A stretch of DNA of 43,538 nt from Terriglobales bacterium (lineage in GTDB: Bacteria; Acidobacteriota; Terriglobia; Terriglobales; Acidobacteriaceae): assembly GCA_015654835.1 (NCBI GenBank), contig JAATGG010000081.1, positions 1-43,538 on the forward strand, written 5' to 3'. Shown here one piece after another: positions 1 to 7,618 of the stretch. Each line of letters starts with the position of its first letter. Within the stretch, counting starts at the first letter, position 1. A model generated the notes under the pieces. The model had not been told where the DNA came from and ran no database searches. It saw only the letters and a list, made by a program, of their open reading frames with translations. Position numbers and translations under genes: made by a program.

Positions 1-720
1 CAGATCGGCAACTTTACAGCGTCAACTTATGGCGCAGCGTGTGTGCCGACGCCGAACCAGATCAACGGCCTGAATCAGTCGCAGTTGTATTACGTTTACT
101 ACATCGATCCTACTTTTGCGGGCGGAGCGATCGCGCCTATTGCAACACAGAATGTGGGTGACTTTGAAGGCAGGGCCGGTTACTTCCTGATCGGCTCAAT
201 CGTCACTCAAAGTTATACGGCTCGCTATGCGCCATCGACCTACGCGGTGGTCGGCAGTTCCTCTGTCGTCAATGCGGCGGCTGCTTATGACAACAACGTC
301 ACCACCTATGCGATCGTGATGGGCTCGTGGTGGAGCGCGGTAACCGGAAGTGGCGGCCCTTCGGCGCCAGTCTACACGGTCTATACGGCGGGCGGCGTTT
401 GCGTTTGGAGCGGCTTTCCGCCAGGTGCAATCACGGCAGCCGCGACCTTGCATGTTGTTGCGTCGGTAACCGGCCCAACGGGGGTTCCCTTGTGGCACGC
501 CGTCATTACGCCATCGATTGGCGGAACGGCGTTGACGCCGGTCACTATCACGTCGAGCGCGGGCTCGACCGACTACACCTTTGCGATTCCTAGCGGTACC
601 GACCTGAGTACCGTGAGCCTCAAAATTGAGGCCAGCATCGGAGCTGGGCCCCCGCCAGGGGGTGGCACGGTGTCAGTGAATCTCTTTGAAACCTATATCC
701 AGGAGGAAGGAGTCTTATGA
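1..720 (+). CDS. Phage-like structural (tail/appendage-type) protein, 5' end outside the window
   Basis: The reading frame is open from base 1, so only the C-terminal 239 codons are present and the real start lies to the left. The protein is rich in Gly, Ala, Ser, Thr and Val, poor in charged residues, and has short alternating hydrophobic stretches, as expected for beta-structured phage tail or fibre proteins; there is no catalytic motif. It ends with a Pro/Gly segment (APPPGGG-like) and a short ETYIQEEG tail. Its TGA overlaps the ATG of the next gene by 4 bases, so the two are translationally coupled. The phage assignment rests on composition and on the integrase and att fragment 2-3 kb downstream, not on a recognised family. 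It could also be another extracellular beta-rich protein. Confidence 0.55.
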   Translation, partial: QIGNFTASTYGAACVPTPNQINGLNQSQLYYVYYIDPTFAGGAIAPIATQNVGDFEGRAGYFLIGSIVTQSYTARYAPSTYAVVGSSSVVNAAAAYDNNVTTYAIVMGSWWSAVTGSGGPSAPVYTVYTAGGVCVWSGFPPGAITAAATLHVVASVTGPTGVPLWHAVITPSIGGTALTPVTITSSAGSTDYTFAIPSGTDLSTVSLKIEASIGAGPPPGGGTVSVNLFETYIQEEGVL

Positions 721-995
721 AAGCCCGGGAATTAGTGGAATCGATTCTGCGGCGGCCGCAGGCGGGGGTCGCCGATAACATGCGTTTCATTACGCGCGAG
801 CAGATGGTTTATGTGCTCGATCTGATCGCGAAAGATGAAGAGGCAGCGGCCCTGCGGCGCGGCGCCGGCAACTCGTTTGTCTGGTCGCCGTCCGGACGCG
901 ACAGATATGTAGTCACGGAAGACTTTCGACCAGATCGCCACACGCTGACCAAGGTTAAGAGCCTTGTTCCCGAAGGGGTCGGATCGCTGTTTTAG
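717..995 (+). CDS. Small hypothetical protein coupled to the phage-like gene
   Basis: A 92-residue, mostly helical, charged protein of unknown family. The ATG at 717 overlaps the preceding stop and is preceded by a very strong ribosome binding site (AGGAGGAAGGAG, 703-714 region), so the start is secure. It begins MKARELVESILRR and ends with a hydrophobic VGSLF. No domain is recognised. Position after a phage-like structural gene in the same transcript suggests an element-encoded accessory protein. Its stop at 995 overlaps by 4 bases the stop end of the convergent gene on the other strand, the tight packing typical of phages and integrative elements. Confidence 0.6.
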   Translation: MKARELVESILRRPQAGVADNMRFITREQMVYVLDLIAKDEEAAALRRGAGNSFVWSPSGRDRYVVTEDFRPDRHTLTKVKSLVPEGVGSLF

Positions 996-1306
996 GCTTC
1001 GGTTATGAAGATTGATTCGGGATACTCAGTCAGCTTTACCGTTACTTCAAAACAAATGGCTGGCTCCAGCGTCATGCGGTTACTATGGGCGGTCAAATAC
1101 CATCGATGATCTCCGGAAGCGCAAAGATACGGTCCTTCTGGAAGCGCGGGCGGGAAGCTGCCGAATCTTAGAATTGCGGTTCCACAGATCGGACATGTTA
1201 ACTCTGCATTCTCGTTCCAGTGCTCTGTTTTTAGTTTTATGCTGAAGCTTTTGAAAAGTGGACGTTTCTTTAAAGCTTCGAGTATTTCAAGAGAAATATT
1301 TTTCAC
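992..1306 (-). CDS. Hypothetical zinc-ribbon-like protein, second gene of an RHH two-gene module
   Basis: A 104-residue protein starting at a GTG at 1306, preceded by GAGGCGG at proper spacing inside the upstream gene. A CPICG motif at about residues 38-42 and a later CASGDH (about 82-87) look like the two halves of a small zinc-binding ribbon; the rest is not recognised. The start overlaps the stop of the RHH gene by 4 bases, so the two are translationally coupled. Small coupled pairs of an RHH DNA-binding protein and a second small protein are often toxin-antitoxin or phage regulatory modules, but no toxin fold is visible here, so function is left open. Confidence 0.6.
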   Translation of the reverse strand: MKNISLEILEALKKRPLFKSFSIKLKTEHWNENAELTCPICGTAILRFGSFPPALPEGPYLCASGDHRWYLTAHSNRMTLEPAICFEVTVKLTEYPESIFITEA

Positions 1307-1494
1307 TTGCCGCCTCGTTCAATGAACTCCGCAATCGCGATCTGGATCGCGGCCGAACGCATGATGCCTTTGGCTTCTGCAATCTTGTCCAGCTCGGTGA
1401 TGTGGTCGCGGCGCACTCGCAACGAAACTGAAACCGTCTTAGCATGGGCCGCGCCGCTGGACTTTGCGGCTTTATTCTTTTCGGTGGAGCTCAT
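1303..1494 (-). CDS. Ribbon-helix-helix (Arc/CopG-type) DNA-binding protein
   Basis: A 63-residue protein with a disordered Lys/Ala/Ser-rich N terminus, a beta strand (TVSVSLRVRRD, about 20-30) and two helices (about 31-45 and 47-60): the pattern of a ribbon-helix-helix repressor. It is the first gene of a two-gene unit and is coupled to the zinc-ribbon-like gene. There is no Shine-Dalgarno sequence; a consensus promoter lies so close that transcription should begin at the A of the ATG, implying a leaderless message. Autorepression by its own product would be usual for this family but is inferred. Confidence 0.7.
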   Translation of the reverse strand: MSSTEKNKAAKSSGAAHAKTVSVSLRVRRDHITELDKIAEAKGIMRSAAIQIAIAEFIERGGK

Positions 1495-1529
1495 GCGCGA
1501 ATTGTAGGCTTTCCGCTATAAAACGTCAA
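1495..1529 (-). promoter_or_regulatory. Promoter of the RHH gene, predicted leaderless
   Basis: Reading the minus strand, TTGACG (1529-1524), a 17-base spacer, then TACAAT (1506-1501), six bases (TCGCGC) and the ATG at 1494. Both boxes match the sigma70 consensus at 5 of 6 positions and the spacer is ideal. A start seven bases after the -10 box would fall exactly on the A of the ATG, and no ribosome binding site is present. Confidence 0.7.
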
Positions 1530-1611
1530 AGCATGACGAAAGTGTATTTGATTGTCTTGCAATCGAATACGGAAAGGCGATATAAACCACCTACGGGGAT
1601 GGACTTAACCG

Positions 1612-1830
1612 CTAGTTGGATTGTCGCTTTTCGGTGAGTAGAATGCCTTCCTGCTCGGCAAGCCGGGTGAGGGCGAGGCGCAGAACGTTGGCCTGGTCAA
1701 TCTGCAGCTTTTCCGCCAGCCTTTTGAGTTGGCTACGCTGTATGTTGCTGAGCCTGAGCGTCATCTGCTTGGTTGGGGCCATGCTTAGATCGTAGTCGAG
1801 CGTTTGGCTCTCGATGCGATAGTCAGCCAA
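1612..1830 (-). CDS. Small RHH-type DNA-binding protein, divergent from the integrase
   Basis: A 72-residue protein with a beta strand (KQMTLRLS, about 21-28) followed by two helices (SQLKRLAEKLQI and ANVLRLALTRLAEQ), the ribbon-helix-helix pattern of CopG-like regulators. The longest frame starts at a TTG at 1830; an ATG at 1782 (MAPTKQ) also fits and neither has a clear ribosome binding site. It is transcribed away from the integrase with about 60 bases between the starts, so it may control integrase expression or act as a directionality factor. That role is inferred from position only. Confidence 0.6.
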   Translation of the reverse strand: MADYRIESQTLDYDLSMAPTKQMTLRLSNIQRSQLKRLAEKLQIDQANVLRLALTRLAEQEGILLTEKRQSN

Positions 1831-1893
1831 CAGTCACCAGACATCTATTGGCGTGCCGGTCAATCCCTGAAAGGTTGCAGAGGGAGAGATGTC

Positions 1894-3084
1894 GTGAGTG
1901 CCTATAATCCAGATCAGCAAATCCGAATCCACCCAGGAAAGCACACGCCTGGCCATATCGATTGCCCTGCGTGTGCGCAGGCTCATCAAGTGCTCTATCA
2001 GGCGCTGTCGGGAGAATTGCTGTTTTCAGACGCATTTGCAGTTTGGATGTCTCATCGCACAATCGAGACCAACGGGCGTCGCACGGACGCTAGGTACATC
2101 GCCAAGAAGACGGAGCGCGACTATCGCGTCTGCGCAAAGGCGCTGGAGAAATTCTTCGGTGCATTGCGGCTTGAGCAGATCCATCCTGGCCATCTGATGG
2201 AGTATCAAACCGCGCGTGCCCTGTGCGATCAGGATGCCGGCAACTGGGCACATACCGCCGGCGCGAATTGCATCCGCAAAGAGATTTCGTTGCTGATCCG
2301 CATCTTGCGCGGAGCCAAGTTGTGGGGCGAGGACCAGGAGAAGCATTTTGAGCGGTTGCAACCGGTGGAGAATGATATTATCCGCGCCATGACTCCAGAG
2401 GAACAGCACCGCTTTCTGCACGTCGCCGCGAGCCGTGAAGAGTGGCGGCTCATCTACCAGTACGCAATCGTGGCCCTGCAGACCACGGCCGGCACCAACG
2501 AAATGCGCGCCTTGCGGCTCGGCGATATCCTGCTCGCCGACCGCATCATTCAGATCCCTCGCGCCGGCGCCAAGAATCGCTATCGTATGCGCGCTATTCC
2601 ACTGGTCACCGAAGATGCTATGTGGGCGCTCGAAGGCCTGATCGCGCGAGCTAAAGAATTGGGCTCGACGGGGCCCGCGCATTACCTATTCCCGCTGCAG
2701 TCGTCGCGCACGCACTATGATCCGTCACGGCCAATGAGTGAGAGCGGCCTGAAAAAGCGCTGGGACGCGGTGAGGACGGCGGCCGGGCTGCCGTTCCTGC
2801 GCATCTACGATCTGCGCCATACCGGGATCACGCGGATGGCCGAGGCGGGCGTTCCGCTGCGGGTGGCTATGACCTTTGCGGGCCACATGACCGAGCGGAT
2901 GCAGCAGCGGTATGAGGCAATCTCGATGTCATCGAAACGCGGTTGGGGCGAGTCGGTGTGGGGCGATGGGCTGGCCAGCGGCGGGGTTCGCGGGGCGGTG
3001 GAGGTTGCCGGTGCATGGCCTTCCCGCAAGCCGGTAGCCGCCGAAACGTATCCAAACCCGCAACACCTGAAGTGGCTGGCGTAA
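1894..3084 (+). CDS. int: Tyrosine recombinase / integrase
   Basis: A site-specific recombinase of the phage/ICE integrase family, 396 residues from the GTG at 1894, chosen because AGGGAGAG sits seven to eight bases upstream; a longer frame back to 1804 would overlap the divergent gene. The N-terminal arm carries a small cluster of His and Cys (H-x3-H-x3-H, then CPAC), possibly metal binding. A SAM-like core-binding domain covers about 50-150 and the catalytic domain about 165-345. Catalytic residues: Arg205 (NEMRALR), Arg308 in YDLRHT, His331 (AGHMT) and the nucleophile Tyr340 (QQRYEAI). The usual His of the HxxR box is Tyr305, a substitution seen in some integrases. It lies 125 bp before a tRNA-Thr 3' fragment, its presumed attachment site. 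Confidence 0.9.
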   Translation: MSAYNPDQQIRIHPGKHTPGHIDCPACAQAHQVLYQALSGELLFSDAFAVWMSHRTIETNGRRTDARYIAKKTERDYRVCAKALEKFFGALRLEQIHPGHLMEYQTARALCDQDAGNWAHTAGANCIRKEISLLIRILRGAKLWGEDQEKHFERLQPVENDIIRAMTPEEQHRFLHVAASREEWRLIYQYAIVALQTTAGTNEMRALRLGDILLADRIIQIPRAGAKNRYRMRAIPLVTEDAMWALEGLIARAKELGSTGPAHYLFPLQSSRTHYDPSRPMSESGLKKRWDAVRTAAGLPFLRIYDLRHTGITRMAEAGVPLRVAMTFAGHMTERMQQRYEAISMSSKRGWGESVWGDGLASGGVRGAVEVAGAWPSRKPVAAETYPNPQHLKWLA

Positions 3085-3208
3085 GTTTTTTCTTGACATG
3101 CCCGGTACGCTTGCGCGTAAGGTAATTCACAGTCGCAGCCAAGAAAATGAGATTAGCCGTTTTCTTCGGCTGGAGCGCAGTAGAACTACTGTCCGGGTTT
3201 TGCGACCC

Positions 3209-3258
3209 GCTGATTCGTAATCAGCAGGTCGTCAGTTCGACTCTGACCGTCGGCTCCA
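3209..3258 (+). other. attR-like site: 3' fragment of tRNA-Thr(CGT)
   Basis: Fifty bases that match the 3' part of a tRNA-Thr gene: anticodon arm GCTGA-TTCGTAA-TCAGC with anticodon CGT, variable region, T arm GTCAG-TTCGACT-CTGAC, acceptor 3' strand CGTCGGC, discriminator T and an encoded CCA. No complementary GCCGACG strand and no D arm occur upstream, so this is not a functional tRNA gene. Its position just after an integrase gene is what is left at the far junction when an element integrates in the 3' half of a tRNA gene. The intact tRNA-Thr should lie left of the window in the same orientation. Confidence 0.8.
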
Positions 3259-3624
3259 GTTCATTCCGCACGTCCCCGGCGCTCTCACAGTCCCGGTGTT
3301 TTCATAGGCCGGGTACTCCCCAGTTCCGGTCTATTACCACCTCGGTTTCCTCCCCTCGGCATGATCAAGAATTCAAGCGTTCTTCCTGGTTTTCCTCCTG
3401 TTTTCCACAGGTAACCCTCCCCTAAATCCCTTGTGTACCAAGTCAGGTACCAGTTATCCACTCAATTTTTGTTGCGGTGGTAGTTCTTGTCTGCTTATCC
3501 ACGCATACTCTTGGCATAATCGCAGCAAGAGCGGTTTCTCAGTAACTGTTCCAAGAGCCGGGTGTGACGAAAACCGGGATGAGGAAGTCGAGGCCGAGCC
3601 GGACCACCAAGGGAGCACTGAAGA
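3259..3624. other. Gene-free stretch between att site and MerR-TPR gene
   Basis: About 365 bases without a credible gene. It is richer in C and T runs than its neighbours. GGGAG at about 3611-3615 is the ribosome binding site of the next gene. No clear promoter, hairpin or repeat was found. Confidence 0.5.
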
Positions 3625-4581
3625 GTGACCAGCTATAGCCGTCAAGATGTGTTGCGCATCCTCCAGATCACTTCTCGCCAGTTGCAGGGGTGGGAACGAG
3701 CGGGGCTGATTCCCCAGCAGCAAACCTACACATTCCAGGACCTCGGCCAGTTGCGGACTCTTCGTATCCTGCGCGAAGAGGACGTGCCGGCTGCCTCCAT
3801 CCGCCACTCCATCGTCGCCATGAAGGCCGTTTCCGGCATGGATAACCCCTTGCTGGAGGCCTGCCTGGTCCGTACCGGGGCGCGGCTCGCCTTCCGGCAT
3901 CACGGCGCCATTGTCGACCCCATCCGCCGCCAGTTGCTCTTCGACTTCGAGCGTTTCGAGCGAATGGGCCATCCCTCCGCCACGTCCGAACCCTCGCCGT
4001 TGCGGCGCCCGGGAGAGGTAGCCAGCCCGCGCGACACACAAGACCATGTCCAAGACCGCTTTCTGGCCGCCGTGCAGGCCGAGGAGGCCGGCGAGAAGCA
4101 TCGTGCCATCGCGCTCTACGAGCAGATTCTCAAACTGGACCCGACCTACGCGGCGGCCTCTATCAATCTCGGCACCATTCATTTTCACCTGCGCCAATAC
4201 GACCGCGCCGAGGAACTCTATCGCCATGCCACCGAGGCCGACCCCAGCTACGTGCTGGCCTTCTTTGACCTTGGAAACGTCCTCGACGAGCTGGAACGGC
4301 CTGAGGAATCCATCGAGGCCTACCGTCGCGCCGTCGCGCTCTCCCCTCGCTATGCCGATGCCCACTACAATCTCGCCTTGGCCTACGAGCGCAAAGGCGA
4401 GCGCCGGTCCGCCCTGCGCCACTGGCAGTCCTATGTCCGGCTGGACAATGCCGGCCCCTGGTCCGATCACGCGCGCAGCCAGATCCACAAACTGCTCGGA
4501 CGTGAGAAGCTCTCCATCGCCTGGCGCAAAGACGGCTTCATTGCCCGCAGCAAAAGCACTGCAAATCTGGAATTGGTTTAA
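3625..4581 (+). CDS. MerR-type HTH and TPR fusion regulator
   Basis: A 318-residue protein starting at GTG 3625, with GGGAG about ten bases upstream. Residues about 4-70 form a MerR-like winged helix (SRQDVLRILQITSRQLQGWE, then TYTFQDLGQLRTLRILRE). A variable linker follows to about 140, then at least three tetratricopeptide repeats (about 145-275) with the characteristic pattern of Ala, Tyr, Leu and Asp-Pro (KLDPTYAAASINLG, EADPSYVLAFFDLG, ALSPRYADAHYNLA). The C terminus is basic. This suggests a transcription factor whose effector domain is a protein-binding TPR surface instead of a ligand pocket. It is the first host gene after the att site and stands alone. Confidence 0.75.
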   Translation: MTSYSRQDVLRILQITSRQLQGWERAGLIPQQQTYTFQDLGQLRTLRILREEDVPAASIRHSIVAMKAVSGMDNPLLEACLVRTGARLAFRHHGAIVDPIRRQLLFDFERFERMGHPSATSEPSPLRRPGEVASPRDTQDHVQDRFLAAVQAEEAGEKHRAIALYEQILKLDPTYAAASINLGTIHFHLRQYDRAEELYRHATEADPSYVLAFFDLGNVLDELERPEESIEAYRRAVALSPRYADAHYNLALAYERKGERRSALRHWQSYVRLDNAGPWSDHARSQIHKLLGREKLSIAWRKDGFIARSKSTANLELV

Positions 4582-4781
4582 ACCTGAGCCGGGCGCCTTC
4601 GACAGCGGTCTTTCGTGTGAACGCTCAGCCAGACGGATTGTGCGGTTGGTTGCACGTCGGCCTGCGTCATGCGAGTCCTCTGCATAGCAAGCCGGTCAAC
4701 GCCACGCTCTTCGCCCCGCCGAAGTCGCCCACCAACTGATCAATAAGACCAAAATAGCCGCGCCCTGAAAGCGTCTCTGGG

Positions 4782-7133
4782 TTAGAGTTTTTGCGTGCGC
4801 TGCACGGCTCGAACGCCGCCGACCCGGCGTAGCCCGAGCACCATCCGGTTAAGATGGTGCAGATCTTCGGCTTCGACAACGAACTCGACGATGGCTTCGC
4901 CGTCTTCACTCTGCCGCGTATCGACGCCGCGAATGTTGGTGTTGTCGTCGGAGATGACAGCCGTCAGTTCCTTCAACATGCCCGCGCGGTCATCGCAAAA
5001 AACGGTGATCTTGACCGGGTAGCGCTGCGAACGCCCAGACTGCTGATCGCCGACGCGGGACCACTCGACGGCGATGCGGCGGTCACTCTCGTAGAGCAGA
5101 TTCTGCACATTCGGACAACTGCGCGCATGGACGGCCACGCCTTTGCCGCGGGTGACGTATCCCACAATCTCTTCGCCGCGAATGGGATTGCAACATCGCG
5201 CGCGATAGACCAGCAGATCGTTCTGGCCTTCCACCTGGAGCGAGTCCGACCCGGTGAGGTGCAACTTGCGCACCGCCTCGGACATGGCCGGCTCCACATG
5301 GGTGCCCGGCTTGACCTCGGTTGCCGGCTCGGCCTCCGGGGTGGCGAACCCGGGAGCGAGCTTGCTGAGCACCTGGTGAGCGGAGTGCTTGCCTTGGCCC
5401 AGTGTCGCCAGCAGATCGGCTGCGGTGGCCACGCCATATTCGTTGGCAATGCGGCTCAAGTCCTGATCGTCGATCTGGTTCATCGGGACCTTGAACTTGC
5501 GTGCCTCGCGGTCCAGCAGCTTGCGGCCAATCTCGACGGCGCGGCGGCGCTGATCCTCATTGAGCCAGTGCTTGATCTTGTTGCGGGCGCGCGGACTTTT
5601 AACGAAGGTCAGCCAGTCGCGGCTGGGCTTGTGGTCCTTCTGGGTCACGATCTCGACAATGTCGCCGGTACGCAGTTTGGTGCGCAGCGGCACCATGCGG
5701 CCGTTGATCTTGGCGCCGACGCAGGTGTGCCCGACTTCCGTGTGGATGGTGTAAGCAAAATCTACCGGCGTGCCGTCGGCTGGGACCACCACGACTTTCC
5801 CCTTGGGCGTGAAGGTGTAAACCTCGTCCGGATAGAGGTCCATCTTCAGGCTGGAGAGAAACTCGTTGGGATCGGTCATCTCTTTCTGCCACTCGACAAG
5901 CTGCCGAATCCAATTCAGCCGCTCTTCGTCGCGGGCCGTGACCGCACCGTCACCGGCCTTGTACTTCCAGTGCGCGGCAATGCCTTCTTCGGCAATGCGG
6001 TGCATCTCTTCGGTGCGGATCTGCACTTCAAATTGGTGGCCGCCCTCGCCGATCACCGTGGTGTGCAGCGATTGGTAGCGGTTGGCGCGGGGAATGGCGA
6101 TAAAGTCCTTGATGCGCCCTGGCACCGGACGCCACAGCGTATGAATCATGCCGAAGACGGCGTAACAAGCCGCCACATCCTCAGTAATGATGCGGATCGC
6201 CAGAAAGTCGTAGACCTGATCGAAGGAAACCTTGGACCGCTCGATCTTTTGATAAATGGAGTAGAGCCGCTTGATGCGCCACTCCACGCGGGCCTCGATG
6301 TTGTTTTCGCGGAGTTGCTCCGTCAGCGTGTCTTCGACCCCGCGTAAAAACTGTTCGCCCTCGATCCGGCGCGCCTCGACCGCCGCCGACATCTGCTCAT
6401 AGCTCACCGGGTCTGTATAGCGGAAGGCCAGATCTTCCAACTCGCCGCGCACCTTGCCCATGCCCAGCCGGTGCGCCAAGGGAGCATAGATGTCCATGGT
6501 TTCGCGGGCAATGGCCTCTTGACGATCGGGCTTCAAGTGTTCCAGCGTCCGCATGTTGTGCAGGCGGTCGGCCAGCTTGATGAGCACCACGCGCACATCC
6601 GACACCATGGCCAACAGCATTTTGCGTACATTTTCAGCCTGCCGGTCTTCGCGATTGGCAAACTGGATTTTGTCGATCTTGGTGACGCCTTCGACAATGT
6701 GGGCCACCTGGTCGCCGAACTTGGCTTCGATCTCCTCGCTGGTGGCGGGCGTATCTTCGACAGCATCGTGCAACAGGCCCGCGGAGATCGCTGTCGCGTC
6801 CATCTTCATCTCCGCCAGCACCTCGGCTACCTCAAGCGGATGGATGATGTAGGGCTCGCCGGAGGCGCGCATCTGCCCCGCATGGTGCTGAACGCAGAAC
6901 TCCCACGCCTTGCGAATGAGAGAAATATCCTCAGTGGGCCGATTGGCGTGGACAAGCTTGAGCATCCTCTCGAAACGTTCGTCGATCAAGCGCTGGGTTT
7001 CGAGCCGCTGCGTTTCGGTCTGCTGATTTGCGTGTGCCTGGTCCGCTGCGCGGACGGCAACCGGGGTCTGCCCCGCAGTGGTAGGGGCAGTGGGTGGAAC
7101 ATCAGCCGGTATGGTCTGCCGGACGGTTGCCAT
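4782..7133 (-). CDS. spoT: Bifunctional (p)ppGpp synthetase/hydrolase, RelA/SpoT family
   Basis: A 783-residue Rel/Spo homologue that makes and degrades the stringent-response alarmone. After a 50-residue Thr/Gln/Ala-rich extension, the HD hydrolase domain has its metal and catalytic residues intact (HH at 83-84, His122-Asp123 and Glu126-Asp127 in LHDAVEDT). The synthetase domain (about 285-390) has YDFLAIRI, YQSLHTTVIG and EVQIRT. A TGS domain starts near 435 (EVYTFTPKGKV), a CC-containing ZFD near 640 (RARCCNPI) and a C-terminal ACT domain from about 705. Both active sites look functional. The start at 7133 has no ribosome binding site but has TATAAT five bases upstream. It converges on the MerR-TPR gene with a 200-bp gap that shows nothing notable. 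Confidence 0.93.
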   Translation of the reverse strand: MATVRQTIPADVPPTAPTTAGQTPVAVRAADQAHANQQTETQRLETQRLIDERFERMLKLVHANRPTEDISLIRKAWEFCVQHHAGQMRASGEPYIIHPLEVAEVLAEMKMDATAISAGLLHDAVEDTPATSEEIEAKFGDQVAHIVEGVTKIDKIQFANREDRQAENVRKMLLAMVSDVRVVLIKLADRLHNMRTLEHLKPDRQEAIARETMDIYAPLAHRLGMGKVRGELEDLAFRYTDPVSYEQMSAAVEARRIEGEQFLRGVEDTLTEQLRENNIEARVEWRIKRLYSIYQKIERSKVSFDQVYDFLAIRIITEDVAACYAVFGMIHTLWRPVPGRIKDFIAIPRANRYQSLHTTVIGEGGHQFEVQIRTEEMHRIAEEGIAAHWKYKAGDGAVTARDEERLNWIRQLVEWQKEMTDPNEFLSSLKMDLYPDEVYTFTPKGKVVVVPADGTPVDFAYTIHTEVGHTCVGAKINGRMVPLRTKLRTGDIVEIVTQKDHKPSRDWLTFVKSPRARNKIKHWLNEDQRRRAVEIGRKLLDREARKFKVPMNQIDDQDLSRIANEYGVATAADLLATLGQGKHSAHQVLSKLAPGFATPEAEPATEVKPGTHVEPAMSEAVRKLHLTGSDSLQVEGQNDLLVYRARCCNPIRGEEIVGYVTRGKGVAVHARSCPNVQNLLYESDRRIAVEWSRVGDQQSGRSQRYPVKITVFCDDRAGMLKELTAVISDDNTNIRGVDTRQSEDGEAIVEFVVEAEDLHHLNRMVLGLRRVGGVRAVQRTQKL

Positions 7134-7138
7134 GCTTT

Positions 7139-7144
7139 ATTATA
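7139..7144 (-). promoter_or_regulatory. Perfect -10 box abutting the spoT start
   Basis: On the minus strand TATAAT (7144-7139) is followed by AAAGC and then the ATG at 7133. Transcription starting six or seven bases after the box would begin at the start codon itself. The best -35 candidate, TTGATA, is 20 bases upstream of the box, longer than ideal. No Shine-Dalgarno sequence is present. Confidence 0.5.
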
Positions 7145-7618
7145 GGCCGCAATCGTTCACGCCGTATCAAAGCCCGGCAGCCGCTGGGAGTGGGGTTTTC
7201 CGGACCGTTCTCCCGCCTGCCGCGGGCTTCGCCGTTACTGCCTGAGCCGTCATATAGGCAATTACTCCAGCCTTCTAAGTGGAATCTCTGCAACTTATCT
7301 TCGAAGATAGGAGAACGAATTACCGCGATGATAGAAAGAATAAGAAAGCTTCTAAACCCGGAACCTTTCCATGAAACTTAATCGGAAGTAATCCGAATTA
7401 GGACTATTTATAACCGTCCCGGTTTGAACTCGACTAAGCCTGTTGAGCATTCTATCTGCACCCTTGGATATGCGGCTTATGCCATTGAATCCTAGCCTTC
7501 GCTTGATTGAATCGTCGGTGCTGGAAAGCCCTGTACGGTGTGTCGGCCATCACAGCCCGGTCACTACAAACAAGGAGTAGAGTCCCATTCGGACTAGAGG
7601 TCCAGAACCGAGGAAGTT
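7145..7618. other. Divergent intergenic region between spoT and the cytochrome gene
   Basis: About 470 bases with no supportable gene. It must hold the control regions of two divergent genes. Only the spoT -10 box next to its left end and GAGGAAG just before 7619 are recognisable. Confidence 0.5.

Noticed and set aside
3140-3258. Functional tRNA-Thr
   Set aside because: Only the anticodon arm, T arm and 3' acceptor strand are present; no matching 5' acceptor strand or D arm exists upstream.
4854-6347. Nearly 500-codon frame antisense to spoT
   Set aside because: spoT is well supported by all its domains; the antisense frame shows no family features and no ribosome binding site.
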